Assembly (NCBI GenBank): GCA_943914405.1
Contig: CALUBX010000003.1
Coordinates: 1 to 59,841 of the forward strand
Length of the DNA stretch: 59,841 bases
Direction of reading: 5' to 3'
DNA from: an uncultured Hyphomicrobiales bacterium
Lineage (GTDB): Bacteria > Pseudomonadota > Alphaproteobacteria > Rhizobiales > Rhizobiaceae
Every line of letters begins with the position of its first letter. Position 1 is the stretch's first letter. A program made the position numbers and the translations under genes. This document shows positions 16,016-24,619 of this stretch, in pieces. The notes beneath the pieces were generated by a model. It worked only from the letters and a program-made list of their open reading frames with translations, did not search any database and had not been told where the DNA came from.

Positions 16016-18106
16016 ATGGCAACAGGCACTACCACCATCCTGCCCTCCAAGCCTGGGCTCAATGGCCGCGATATCGGCTTTGCGGTCGGCATTGTGTCGA
16101 TCCTCTGCATCCTGTTCCTGCCGATCCCCGCATTCGTGATCGACATCGGACTTGCCTTCTCGATCGCGCTTTCGGTTCTGATCCTCATGGTCGCCCTGTG
16201 GATCCAGCGGCCGCTCGATTTCTCTGCCTTTCCGACAGTGTTGCTGATCGCCACGATGGTGCGCCTGGCGCTCAACATCGCGACCACCCGGGTCATCCTC
16301 TCCCACGGCCATGAAGGACACGGCGCCGCCGGCGGCGTCATTGCGGGCTTCTCAAGCCTGGTCATGTCCGGCGATTTCGTGATCGGTCTGATCGTCTTCA
16401 TGATCCTGATCGTCGTCAACTTCATCGTCATCACCAAGGGCGCGACCCGTATCGCGGAAGTCGGCGCCCGCTTCACCCTCGATGCCATTCCGGGTAAGCA
16501 GATGTCGATTGACGCCGACCTCTCCGCCGGCATCATCGATGAGAAGGAAGCGCAGCGCCGTCGTCGGGAACTCGAAGAGGAAAGCTCCTTCTTCGGGGCC
16601 ATGGACGGTGCCTCCAAGTTCGTGCGCGGCGACGCAGTCGCCGGTCTTCTGATCACGACGATCAACGTCTTCGGCGGGATCATTATCGGCTATTTCCGCC
16701 ATGGAATGGAAATCGGCCAGGCAGCCGACGTCTTCGTCAAGCTGTCCGTTGGCGATGGTATCGTTTCGCAGGTACCGGCGCTGATTGTCTCGCTTGCAGC
16801 TGGCCTCATCGTCACCCGTGGCGGCACGCTCGGCTCCACCGACAAGGCCGTTATCGGACAGCTCAGCGGTTACCCGAGGGCACTTTGGGTCGCTTCGGGC
16901 CTGATGGGAACGCTGGCCCTGGTGCCGGGCTTGCCCTTCATGCCCTTCGTGGTCCTTGCCTGTCTGATGGCGGGTGCAGCTTGGGCAATCCCGCGCCAGA
17001 TTGAGGCCGAGAACAAGCGCCTGCGCGAGAGCGAGGAACGGAAGGTCGTCGAGAACCGGGAGTCCGAAAAGGACTCGGTCAAGAACGTTCTCAAGACGGC
17101 TGAGGTCGAGCTTGCCCTGGGCAAGCAGGTCTTCCCGCGCCTGCTCGGCGCCCACCAGGAACTCGGCTTCCGGGTTGCAAAGATGCGCAAGCGCTTCGCC
17201 ACGCAGTACGGCTTCGTCGTTCCCGAAATCAAGGTCATCGACGACATCGCCATTCCCGAAAAGTCCTACCAGATCCGCATCCACGGAACCACGGTTGCGA
17301 GCAGCACGCTGAGGCTCGGCGAAGTGCTTGTGATCGTCGGCCAGGGCCGCAAGCCCTCTGTTCCGGGCGACGATGTTCGCGAGCCTACGTTCGGAATGCC
17401 GGCAGTCTCCGTGCTGGAACATTTCGTGGAAGACCTGAAGCGCGAAGGCTTCCATCCGATCGACAACGTGTCGGTCCTGCTGACCCATGTCAGCGAAGTG
17501 ATCCGCAACAACCTGCCGCAGCTTCTGTCCTACAAGGACGTCAAGATCCTGATCGATCGGCTGGATCCGGAATACAAGAAGCTCGCGGACGAGATGTGCT
17601 CGTCGCACATGTCCTATTCCGGCCTCCAGGCCGTTCTGAAGCTGCTGCTGGCAGAGCGGGTCTCCATCCGCAACCTGCATCTCATCCTGGAAGCGCTTGC
17701 CGAACTGGCGCCGCATGTGCGCAAGACGGAGCAGTTGGTCGAACATGTCAGGGTGCGGATGTCGCAACAGATCTGCGGCGACCTCGCGGACAACGGGGTG
17801 CTTCGTGTTCTCCGCCTAGGCTCCAAGTGGGACCTGATGTTCCATCAGGCCATCAAGCGGGATGCCAAGGGCGACATCATCGATTTCGACATCGATCCAC
17901 GCACGCTGGAAGAGTTCAGTGAGCAGGCGGGACAGGTTATCCGTGAATATATGGATCGCGGTCTGCCATTCGTGCTTGTCACCTCGCCGGAAACGCGCTC
18001 CTATGTGCGCATGATCATTGAACGACTGTTTGCGACCCTTCCGGTACTGTCGCATGTCGAGCTTGCAAAGGGCATTGAAATCAAGGTGCTTGGATCGATC
18101 TCATGA
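16016..18106 (+). CDS. flhA: flagellar export gate protein FlhA
   Basis: A 696-residue protein with about eight membrane helices in residues 18-320 (from LPIPAFVIDIGLAFSIALSV on) and the FHIPEP signature region (ATTRVILSHGHEG, KGATRIAEVGARFTLDAIPG, KQMSIDADLSAGIIDEKEA). The cytoplasmic domain from about 350 binds export chaperones and substrates; ALAELAPHVRKTEQLVEHVR lies near 555. It drives proton-motive-force dependent export. It overlaps fliR by 4 bases at its 3' end. Confidence 0.97.
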   Translation: MATGTTTILPSKPGLNGRDIGFAVGIVSILCILFLPIPAFVIDIGLAFSIALSVLILMVALWIQRPLDFSAFPTVLLIATMVRLALNIATTRVILSHGHEGHGAAGGVIAGFSSLVMSGDFVIGLIVFMILIVVNFIVITKGATRIAEVGARFTLDAIPGKQMSIDADLSAGIIDEKEAQRRRRELEEESSFFGAMDGASKFVRGDAVAGLLITTINVFGGIIIGYFRHGMEIGQAADVFVKLSVGDGIVSQVPALIVSLAAGLIVTRGGTLGSTDKAVIGQLSGYPRALWVASGLMGTLALVPGLPFMPFVVLACLMAGAAWAIPRQIEAENKRLRESEERKVVENRESEKDSVKNVLKTAEVELALGKQVFPRLLGAHQELGFRVAKMRKRFATQYGFVVPEIKVIDDIAIPEKSYQIRIHGTTVASSTLRLGEVLVIVGQGRKPSVPGDDVREPTFGMPAVSVLEHFVEDLKREGFHPIDNVSVLLTHVSEVIRNNLPQLLSYKDVKILIDRLDPEYKKLADEMCSSHMSYSGLQAVLKLLLAERVSIRNLHLILEALAELAPHVRKTEQLVEHVRVRMSQQICGDLADNGVLRVLRLGSKWDLMFHQAIKRDAKGDIIDFDIDPRTLEEFSEQAGQVIREYMDRGLPFVLVTSPETRSYVRMIIERLFATLPVLSHVELAKGIEIKVLGSIS

Positions 18107-18855
18107 TCACCGACCCGCAGGGAACGCTTATGGCGCTCTTCCTGGCCTTCTGTCGCATCGGCGGCTGCTTCATGCTGATGCCCGGCTTTTCATCGGCCAG
18201 GCTGCCGATGCAGGTGAGATTGTTACTGTCCCTGGCTCTTTCCATGGCTATCCTGCCGATGCTTTGGGATACGATTTACCCCCGGACATCCGCTGACTAC
18301 GCCACGTTTGGACTGCTTATTGCGTCGGAAACACTGGTCGGTGCAGTGTTTGGCCTCATTGCGCGTCTTTATACGGTCGGCCTCCAGTTCGCCGGATCGG
18401 CGATTGCCACGGCCATCTCCTTCAACGGTCCGCCCGGCGGCGACATCATCGAAGACACGTCGGAAAGCCAGCTCACCAGCATCCTCACACTGGCAGGGCT
18501 GCTGGTCCTGATGATGCTCAATTTCCATCACGTGGTCATCAAGTCGCTGATCGATTCCTACACGACCATCCCGCTTGCCGATGGGCTCGAGCCCCGCCGT
18601 ATTCTGATCACGCTCACCGATACGCTTTCTGCAACGTTCATGATCGTGCTGCGTCTGATGAGCCCGTTTCTCATCTACAGTATCATGTTCAACTTGGCCG
18701 TCGGTCTCATCAACAAGATGGCGCCTCAGATACCGGTCTACTTCATCTCGACGCCTTATGTGCTGATGGGCGGCATCTTTCTTCTCTACCTGGGAATTGC
18801 TGCGATCCTCGAGGAATTCGTCAGAGGCTTTGCCACCGTCTTCACCGGACTATGA
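18103..18855 (+). CDS. fliR: flagellar export gate protein FliR
   Basis: A 250-residue integral membrane protein with about six hydrophobic segments, with family features LFLAFCRIGGCFMLMPGF near the start, ETLVGAVFGLIARLYTVGLQ and NKMAPQIPVYFISTPYVLMG. FliR forms the export gate with FliP and FliQ. Its start overlaps the flhA stop (ATGA at 18103), implying translational coupling. Confidence 0.95.
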   Translation: MITDPQGTLMALFLAFCRIGGCFMLMPGFSSARLPMQVRLLLSLALSMAILPMLWDTIYPRTSADYATFGLLIASETLVGAVFGLIARLYTVGLQFAGSAIATAISFNGPPGGDIIEDTSESQLTSILTLAGLLVLMMLNFHHVVIKSLIDSYTTIPLADGLEPRRILITLTDTLSATFMIVLRLMSPFLIYSIMFNLAVGLINKMAPQIPVYFISTPYVLMGGIFLLYLGIAAILEEFVRGFATVFTGL

Positions 18856-18862
18856 GGCCGAA

Positions 18863-19282
18863 ATGTCAGAAGATAAGAAATCCGACAAGCTGCGCCGTCT
18901 GGTGGATGTTCAGCGCCAGCTCGAGAAACTGGCGGAATACGAACTCAGCGTGTCCATCGCCCGTCAGGCCGAAGTCACTTCATCCATCATGTCAACGATT
19001 GACGCCATCTCGTCCGTCGATCCCATGCATAAGCAGTTCGCCAAGAACTACAGCGAACGTCTCAACCGCCTGTTCACCCGCAGCCAGCAGATCGCGGCAC
19101 AGCAGAGCGTTCAGGAAACCAAGGTGCTCAAGGAAAAGACGAAGGGGGACCGTCTGGAAGACCGGATGAAGGAGGCCGAGCTTGCCGAGGAGCGTCTGGT
19201 CGAGGACGAGCGCATGTACGATCTCGTCGATCTGGGTCTGCTGGCTGCCACGCCAGCTTCCAGCAAGCTTGATGACCCATGA
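18863..19282 (+). CDS. coiled-coil flagellar-cluster protein (FliJ-like candidate)
   Basis: A 139-residue charged helical protein (KLRRLVDVQRQLEKLAEYEL, HKQFAKNYSERLNRLFTRSQ, TKGDRLEDRMKEAELAEERL) without signal peptide or membrane segment. It begins 7 bases after fliR and precedes flgJ by 30 bases, so it is in the fla operon. Size, coiled-coil character and position resemble FliJ, the small coiled coil that works with FliH and FliI, but no residue motif decides this. It could also be a flagellar chaperone peculiar to rhizobia. Confidence 0.75.
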   Translation: MSEDKKSDKLRRLVDVQRQLEKLAEYELSVSIARQAEVTSSIMSTIDAISSVDPMHKQFAKNYSERLNRLFTRSQQIAAQQSVQETKVLKEKTKGDRLEDRMKEAELAEERLVEDERMYDLVDLGLLAATPASSKLDDP

Positions 19283-19312
19283 TGGAGGCCGTTGAATAAT
19301 TAGGAGTTGAAA

Positions 19313-19897
19313 TTGGCTATTTCTCCCCCGAGCGATCTTGTCCTGGACGTGGTCCAGGCCGCAGATCCTGGTCTTCTCCAAGCCGCGCGCGAGAAGCTGA
19401 AGGCGAACGAGGCGGCCAATCAGTCGGTCCTTTTGGCATCCAACGGCGTAGGCTTCTCCCAGGCGATCAGCCAGACTGAAAAGGCGGCGTTTCCGGACGG
19501 AGCGCACAATATTACACGCGACGTCACCAATGTGCGTGTCAACCGCCATTCGGAGATTCCGGAAACCTACCGGAAGTTCGAGGCCAGCGTGGCCTCAACC
19601 TTCATCCAGAACATGCTGCCGTCCGATAGCGAGGAAGTCTACGGCAAAGGTGCCGCCGGCGACTTCTGGAAGGGCATGATGTCCGAACAGATTGCCAACG
19701 CCGTCTCGAAGCAGGGTGGCTTCGGCATTGCCGAGAAGCTCTTCGCCCAGTCCGTGCAGCACGCCCGTGGGCAGGCACCCAATGCCACGACCGATGAAAA
19801 CGATCGGCAGATGGCGGTCAGCATGATCACCGATTTCCAGCGGCAGGTTCTCTCCCCCGCCCAGACTGACACCCAATCCAAGAAAACAGACTCTTAA
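19313..19897 (+). CDS. flgJ: single-domain rod assembly protein FlgJ
   Basis: A 194-residue protein matching the FlgJ rod-binding domain in its second half (YRKFEASVASTFIQNMLPSD, GKGAAGDFWKGMMSEQIANA, KQGGFGIAEKLFAQSV). It has no C-terminal muramidase domain, unlike enterobacterial FlgJ; the separate transglycosylase at 8630 probably replaces it. The start is an unusual TTG at 19313, chosen because TAGGAG at 19301-19306 is 6 bases before it; the earlier in-frame TTG at 19307 would abut the ribosome site. It is 15 bases upstream of the flgN-like gene. Confidence 0.82.
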   Translation: MAISPPSDLVLDVVQAADPGLLQAAREKLKANEAANQSVLLASNGVGFSQAISQTEKAAFPDGAHNITRDVTNVRVNRHSEIPETYRKFEASVASTFIQNMLPSDSEEVYGKGAAGDFWKGMMSEQIANAVSKQGGFGIAEKLFAQSVQHARGQAPNATTDENDRQMAVSMITDFQRQVLSPAQTDTQSKKTDS

Positions 19898-19912
19898 ATA
19901 GTGAAGGTTGAT

Positions 19913-20278
19913 ATGGAAGTCGTTTCTACCGACTATCGCATCAAGACCGTTCTTTCCCGTCTTGAGATGATCATCGACAATGAGAATGAGCGCATCGGGA
20001 GCGATCCCGGCTTCGACCTCAAGGTCTCGAACGCACACAAGAGCCGTTGCCTGTACGAGCTGACGACGCTGTTCCGCGGTCCGGACGTGAAGGAGACGTC
20101 GGCGCCGTATCTCGACCAGCTGATCGGTCTGAAGAAGAAGCTGAAGCTTAACGCCCAGCGGGTCGAAGCGCATCTGGAGGCCGTCCGCGCCGTAGCGGAT
20201 ATCCTGAAGAATGCCGTCAAGGACATGGATGCCGACGGTACCTATTCCGAGCATCAATTTCGGTATGGCGCAGCCTGA
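19913..20278 (+). CDS. flgN: FlgN-like export chaperone
   Basis: A 121-residue all-helical protein (DYRIKTVLSRLEMIIDNENE, NAHKSRCLYELTTLFRGPD, LIGLKKKLKLNAQRVEAHLE) ending in DADGTYSEHQFRYGAA. Length, the Glu/Leu-rich helices and the GTYS-type C-terminal element fit FlgN, the chaperone for FlgK and FlgL, both encoded in this window. ATG 19913 is preferred to GTG 19901 because GAAGG lies 5 bases before it. Its stop overlaps the next start (TGATG at 20276-20280). Confidence 0.7.
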   Translation: MEVVSTDYRIKTVLSRLEMIIDNENERIGSDPGFDLKVSNAHKSRCLYELTTLFRGPDVKETSAPYLDQLIGLKKKLKLNAQRVEAHLEAVRAVADILKNAVKDMDADGTYSEHQFRYGAA

Positions 20279-20811
20279 TGCTTAAGGTCTTGCTGATCGG
20301 CTTTTGGGTGTGTCTCGTCTCCATCGGAGGCGTGTACCTCTCGGTGCGCATGTCGCAGTCCAGCGCGGAGGCGGCTGCCGCTCCCGCACCGGTCGTGTCG
20401 ACCATCGTGCGCGGCAACCCGCTCAGCATGCCCGTCATTCATAATGGGGCCGTGGAGGGATATTTCCTCGGCCGCATCTCCCTCTCGGTCGATGCGGAAA
20501 AGGCCAAGAAGGTCACGCTTCCGATGGACGTTCTATTGACCGACGAGCTCTTCACGCTCCTCATGGGCAATCCGATGATCGATCTGAAGAACACCGGCGC
20601 CTTCGATCCCGACCAGTTCCGCACCAAGATCAAGGACGGCATCAACGGCAAGCTCGGGGAAGCTGTCGTCATGAACGTGATGATCGAGCAACTCGACTAC
20701 ATGTCGAAGGACACGATCAAGGCCAATTCGGAGCGGAAGGGCAAGCCTACCCCTGCTCAGAAGATCGTCGAGGGCACGCCGGTTGAGGCGGCACCCGCGC
20801 CCGCGCACTGA
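20278..20811 (+). CDS. membrane-anchored FliL-like protein in the fla operon
   Basis: A 177-residue protein with one N-terminal membrane helix (LKVLLIGFWVCLVSIGGVYL) and a periplasmic domain. The part VEGYFLGRISLSVDAEKAKK, then FRTKIKDGINGKLGEAVVMN and VMIEQLDYMSK recalls FliL, a stator-associated protein with one membrane helix and an SPFH-like periplasmic domain. The similarity is by pattern only. Its start overlaps the flgN-like stop, so it is coupled to flagellar genes. If it is FliL-like it may be a second paralogue, since rhizobial fliL usually lies in another flagellar operon. It has an Ala/Pro-rich tail. Confidence 0.8.
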   Translation: MLKVLLIGFWVCLVSIGGVYLSVRMSQSSAEAAAAPAPVVSTIVRGNPLSMPVIHNGAVEGYFLGRISLSVDAEKAKKVTLPMDVLLTDELFTLLMGNPMIDLKNTGAFDPDQFRTKIKDGINGKLGEAVVMNVMIEQLDYMSKDTIKANSERKGKPTPAQKIVEGTPVEAAPAPAH

Positions 20812-20937
20812 TCCAGCACGCCATTGCGCTCTGGAGCGATCGCTTTTCGAGACATCGGCGGCATTTGAGCGATCAGCTTAAAAGCCTGCTCAGCACCATC
20901 TGCTAGCCTTCCCGCATACTGGCTTGGGAGGCGTATC

Positions 20938-21564
20938 TTGGATTTATCTGCGGATTATCTTTCTGCCGCCTCGCTTCGGAAGGAAGCGGGAACCGATATT
21001 GAAACGCTCACTTGGAGCGAAGCCTTTCTGGTGATTGAACGGCTGGTGGGGCAGGGCAAGCAGTCGCTGAGCGTCCGTTTTTCGCGCGGCTATATGGAAA
21101 TCCTTATGCGCTCTGACAGCCAAGCACCCCGATTGCGGCGTCGGTTCGGCCTGCGTTCTCAGCAGAAATCCGGTCTCCTGAGCCGCCTTCTTCGATCGAG
21201 GTCCTCGCCACGCTTTGCCGCAACGACATTCGTGCCGGGCTTGCTGACTTTTCTCGACAAGCCATGCCGGATCGCTCTGGTTGCGAATGCGAAGGCCGAT
21301 GCGGAGGCGCTTCGAGCGGACCTTGCAGCGCGTACGCCATGGCATGAGTTTGTGGTGACGGCGCCGACAGATGCGGTTGGCGGGCGTTTCGATATTGTCC
21401 TGTCCGATGTGGAGACGTCAGATCGGTTGCTGACAAGAAAGCAGGCCGGGGGTGGGCGAGGCCTTAGGATCGTCGCTCCTGGCCTCTTCCCCAGGCACGG
21501 TTTGTCGCTCCGGCCCGTCTCTCTCCGCCAACGGGTGGTGACTGGTGCACGAGCAAGCTGTTAA
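20938..21564 (+). CDS. unrecognised 208-residue protein
   Basis: I do not recognise this gene. It starts at TTG 20938, preceded by GGGAGG with 6-nt spacing, and encodes a soluble, Arg/Leu-rich protein (TLTWSEAFLVIERLVGQGKQ, FVPGLLTFLDKPCRIALVAN). A Rossmann-like stretch RIALVANAKADAEALRADLA followed by GGRFDIVLSDVETSDRLL vaguely recalls WecG/TagA/CpsF glycosyltransferases, but their catalytic motifs are not visible, so this is not a functional call. It lies between the fla operon and a GumC-like gene in the same direction, which makes a link to surface polysaccharide possible. Confidence 0.6.
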   Translation: MDLSADYLSAASLRKEAGTDIETLTWSEAFLVIERLVGQGKQSLSVRFSRGYMEILMRSDSQAPRLRRRFGLRSQQKSGLLSRLLRSRSSPRFAATTFVPGLLTFLDKPCRIALVANAKADAEALRADLAARTPWHEFVVTAPTDAVGGRFDIVLSDVETSDRLLTRKQAGGGRGLRIVAPGLFPRHGLSLRPVSLRQRVVTGARASC

Positions 21565-21644
21565 CCCTTTCTTTGCCATCAAAGTTTAGACTGCATTAAT
21601 CATTGCGCCGCGTTGCGCGGGGCCACGAACAGGTGCGGTCAGCC

Positions 21645-23366
21645 ATGGACAAGGCGAAAGTCACCCTCGCCAGGGGAGGTGGTGGTTCGGAGGACGAAGC
21701 GCATGCAGGATCGCGTGCATCGGCTCTGATAGCGATCGGTTTCTGCGGTCTCCTTGGCGGCTTCTTGCCCTTGATCTTCCAGCCCGCATCTACGCCGCGA
21801 TACGTCGCCGACACCCTGGCGCGGGTGCATGGGGTGTCGAATGACGCCGTAACGGGGGCCATCACATCGCTGAAGTCCAAGCAGGGTCTCGACAACCTGG
21901 TCCACGCTCTGGATCTTTCTCATGATCCGGATTTCGCCTCGCCCCGGCCGGGCATGCTTCAGGTTGTCTACGATATCTTGTCGGGCGGTGGCGCAACGCT
22001 TGCGCAGTCCGAGGCAAGCGTCCGCAACCGGCTGGCACAAGCCTTGACCATCACCTATGACGCGACGAAGGGGACCGTCTGGACTTCGGTGACCACCGGC
22101 GAGGCAGCGAAGACGAGTCGTCTGGCAGATATGGTCACTACGCTCTTCTCGGATGCTCTCTCCGGTGCCTCCAGTAGCGGCGATCCGGCGATGGAGGGGT
22201 TGCGTCAGGCCCTGACCCGGTCCGAGGCGGCTTTGTCAGGGTTTCAGTCACAGGGGGGTGACGAGAGGTTGGCGGAACTGCGGGAGTTCCGTTCGCAAAC
22301 CCAGGTGCTTAAAGCACAGGTCGCCAAGGCTCAGGCCGATCTCGAAGCCCTGTCGCTCAAGGCATCTCAGGCTGCTTCGATGACGGTCGATGATGTCCTG
22401 GCAAAGCCTCTGCCCGACAGCCTTGAATTCACAGGTCTCGAATATCAGCGGCAGCGGCAGGTTCAAGCAAAACTGGCGGTCGATCAGCTTTCTGCCAACC
22501 TCGGCCCCCGCCATCCGCGGCTTTTGGCTGCGCAGGCCGCGCTCGATGATGTGGGCAGGGATCTGCAGCAGGCCATCCGGCAGCTCTCCTCCTCTCTCCA
22601 GCGTGAAAAGGCGGAAGCAGGTCGTCAACTCGCTGATCTCCAGTCCCGTCTCGACGGCATGAAGGCCGACAAAGGCAAGGCTGATGGCGCAGAGCGGCTC
22701 GCCATGCTGGAGGCGGCGGTTGACGAGGCACGCGGCAACTATATCAAGGGCCGACAGAACGCGGCCAATGTTCCGGCTCAACCTGTTTCGTCCCCCCTGG
22801 AGGTGCTAAGGCCCCCGGTCGTCAAACGGGCCGATCTTGCTGCAACCATTCCCTGGGAGTGGTGTGCTGGCGGAGCTGCCGCCGGTCTTGCAATCGCCTC
22901 GGCGGCAGTTGTTTTGCGCCGCCGCCGGCTGCCGGCAGATGAAGAGCTTCAGCCTGCTGAGGGCGACGTCGATCTGCGCTGGATGGCGGAGGTGGACCTT
23001 TTGGCTGACAATGAGACTGAGGTCGCAACGCAGGAGCCGGCGCATCGGGATGAGCCGGTCGTCGAAGCGACCGCTGCACGGACCAGAATACCGGAGGCTG
23101 CCAATGATCGGTCGCTGGTAGACCAGATCAACGACGTGCTGATGGCAAATCGCACTCCAGTGGCGCAAGCTAAGCTTCCTCCTCTTGTCGCCGCCGTCAT
23201 GGCCGGTGGTGCCGGTGCTGTGGAGACAAAGCGGGCTCCAACCGAACCTGGCGAGCCGGGTCAGTTGCGCGAGACGCAGGAGGTTTTCGAGCTCCGCCGC
23301 GAAATGGCGGAACTGCGGGAGAAACTCCAGTCCTATTCCGAACGCCGGCAGGCGGCACGGGGGTAG
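21645..23366 (+). CDS. GumC/Wzz-type polysaccharide co-polymerase without kinase domain
   Basis: A 573-residue protein with two membrane helices, about 27-45 (ALIAIGFCGLLGGFLPLIF) and 405-425 (GGAAAGLAIASAAVVLRRR), enclosing a long periplasmic coiled coil. The family hallmark LGPRHPRLLAAQAALDDV is near residue 285, after LEYQRQRQVQAKLAVDQLSA. These features identify the Wzz/GumC/ExoP co-polymerase family, which sets polysaccharide chain length during export. The C-terminal tail of about 150 residues is acidic, ends in a short coiled coil (VFELRREMAELREKL) and has no Walker motifs, so no tyrosine kinase is fused. No polymerase or flippase lies nearby. ATG 21645 is preferred over TTG 21603 because the latter adds a poorly conserved Arg-rich extension. 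Confidence 0.72.
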   Translation: MDKAKVTLARGGGGSEDEAHAGSRASALIAIGFCGLLGGFLPLIFQPASTPRYVADTLARVHGVSNDAVTGAITSLKSKQGLDNLVHALDLSHDPDFASPRPGMLQVVYDILSGGGATLAQSEASVRNRLAQALTITYDATKGTVWTSVTTGEAAKTSRLADMVTTLFSDALSGASSSGDPAMEGLRQALTRSEAALSGFQSQGGDERLAELREFRSQTQVLKAQVAKAQADLEALSLKASQAASMTVDDVLAKPLPDSLEFTGLEYQRQRQVQAKLAVDQLSANLGPRHPRLLAAQAALDDVGRDLQQAIRQLSSSLQREKAEAGRQLADLQSRLDGMKADKGKADGAERLAMLEAAVDEARGNYIKGRQNAANVPAQPVSSPLEVLRPPVVKRADLAATIPWEWCAGGAAAGLAIASAAVVLRRRRLPADEELQPAEGDVDLRWMAEVDLLADNETEVATQEPAHRDEPVVEATAARTRIPEAANDRSLVDQINDVLMANRTPVAQAKLPPLVAAVMAGGAGAVETKRAPTEPGEPGQLRETQEVFELRREMAELREKLQSYSERRQAARG

Positions 23367-23448
23367 ACCTGCCCACTAAACCGCTTGCAATTCCTCTTGC
23401 TGGACATCATAGGGCGCTGGCGGGCAAGTCTATCCAGGGCAGCCCGAG

Positions 23449-23556
23449 CTAAAGCATGTCGCGAAAAAGTGTGCAGCGGTTCTGCGATGACGACATGCGG
23501 CAAAACAAAGTGCTAAAGCGTCAGGAGCGAATCTGAAAGATCGCGACACGCTTTAG
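23449..23556. repeat. RIME-like intergenic palindromic repeat
   Basis: A 108-base element bounded by CTAAAG and CTTTAG and made of two imperfect palindromes: GCATGTCG...CGACATGC (23454 to about 23499) and CTAAAGCGT...ACGCTTTAG (to 23556). The size, the two-palindrome structure and the sequence (GATCGCGACACGCTTTAG end) match the Rhizobium-specific intergenic mosaic element family as I remember it. It ends 30 bases before the folD start, so it would lie in the folD leader or promoter. Confidence 0.8.
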
Positions 23557-23586
23557 ATGCGGCAGGTCGAGTTTGGGAGATGGCCA

Positions 23587-24486
23587 GTGGCAGTGGTGAT
23601 CGATGGCAAGGAAGCGGCAGCATCCGTTATTGCGGCTGTCAGCGAAGCGGCAATGTCACTGGAAAAGGCAGGGGGACCCAAGCCGGGCCTCGCCGTCGTG
23701 ATCGTCGGCAATGATCCGGCCAGCCATGCCTATGTGAACTCCAAGAGCAAGATGGCCAAGCAGTGCGGTTTCAATTCCGTTCAGCATAGCCTGCCAGAGG
23801 AAACCACGCAGGAAGAGCTTCAGGCTCTCGTCTCGTCCCTCAATGCAGATCCTTCGATCCACGGTATTCTTGTCCAGCTTCCTTTGCCGCGCCACCTCCA
23901 GGCGGAGCCTATCATCCAGTCGATCTCGCCGGAAAAGGATGTGGACGGCCTGAACGTCGTCAATGCGGGCAAGATCGCGACGGGTGACCTTGCGACGGGG
24001 CTCGTCTCCTGCACGCCCGCAGGCGCCATGCTGCTGGTCAAGCGTATCCATGGAGCGGATCTTTCAGGCCTGAACGCCGTCGTGATCGGCCGCTCCAACC
24101 TGTTCGGCAAGCCCATGGGGCTGCTGCTTCTTGCCGCCAACGCGACGGTAACCATGGCGCATTCCAAGACCAAGGATCTCGCCGCCGTCTGCCGGCAGGC
24201 CGATATCCTGGTCGCTGCCGTCGGTCGCCCGGAAATGGTGAAGGCCGATTGGGTAAAGCCCGGGGCCACCGTGATCGATGTCGGCATCAACCGTGTGCCG
24301 GCTCCCGACAAAGGAGAGGGCAAGACGAAGCTGGTCGGCGACGTCGATTACGCACAGGCATCAACCGTCGCGGCTGCTATCACCCCTGTTCCAGGTGGGG
24401 TGGGGCCCATGACCATCGCCATGTTGATGGCGAACACCGTCATCGCAGCCTACAGGGCCGCAGGGCAGACGCCGCCGGTCTTCTGA
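23587..24486 (+). CDS. folD: bifunctional methylene-THF dehydrogenase/cyclohydrolase FolD
   Basis: A 299-residue cytosolic enzyme that oxidises 5,10-methylene-THF and hydrolyses the product to 10-formyl-THF, feeding purine and formyl-methionine synthesis. Family motifs are clear: GNDPASHAYVNSKSKMAKQC with the catalytic Lys of YVxxK, GILVQLPLPRHLQ, SPEKDVDGLN, VVIGRSNLFGKPM and VPGGVGPMTIAMLM. The start is taken as GTG 23587 (VAVVIDGK) because GGGAGA at 23575-23580 is 6 bases before it; the in-frame ATG 23557 lies directly against the RIME-like repeat. It is probably transcribed alone, 133 bases before aglE. Confidence 0.95.
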   Translation: MAVVIDGKEAAASVIAAVSEAAMSLEKAGGPKPGLAVVIVGNDPASHAYVNSKSKMAKQCGFNSVQHSLPEETTQEELQALVSSLNADPSIHGILVQLPLPRHLQAEPIIQSISPEKDVDGLNVVNAGKIATGDLATGLVSCTPAGAMLLVKRIHGADLSGLNAVVIGRSNLFGKPMGLLLLAANATVTMAHSKTKDLAAVCRQADILVAAVGRPEMVKADWVKPGATVIDVGINRVPAPDKGEGKTKLVGDVDYAQASTVAAAITPVPGGVGPMTIAMLMANTVIAAYRAAGQTPPVF

Positions 24487-24619
24487 CGGCAGCCTCCGTC
24501 GGCAGCAATCGCCGGCTCCCGCTCTTGACTCCCGAAACAGCGCCTTAAATTCTCCCTTAGCTGCCGCGTTCTGCGGCGACCGCTTCAATGCGGGGCGAAG
24601 CATGAGGGAGGGAGTTTTC

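Noticed and set aside
16352..17767. 471-residue open frame on the minus strand
   Set aside because: Antisense to flhA; no recognisable domain.
20838..20848. AGCGATCGCTT palindrome after the FliL-like gene as a terminator
   Set aside because: The stem is a short self-complementary run with no loop and no T tract.
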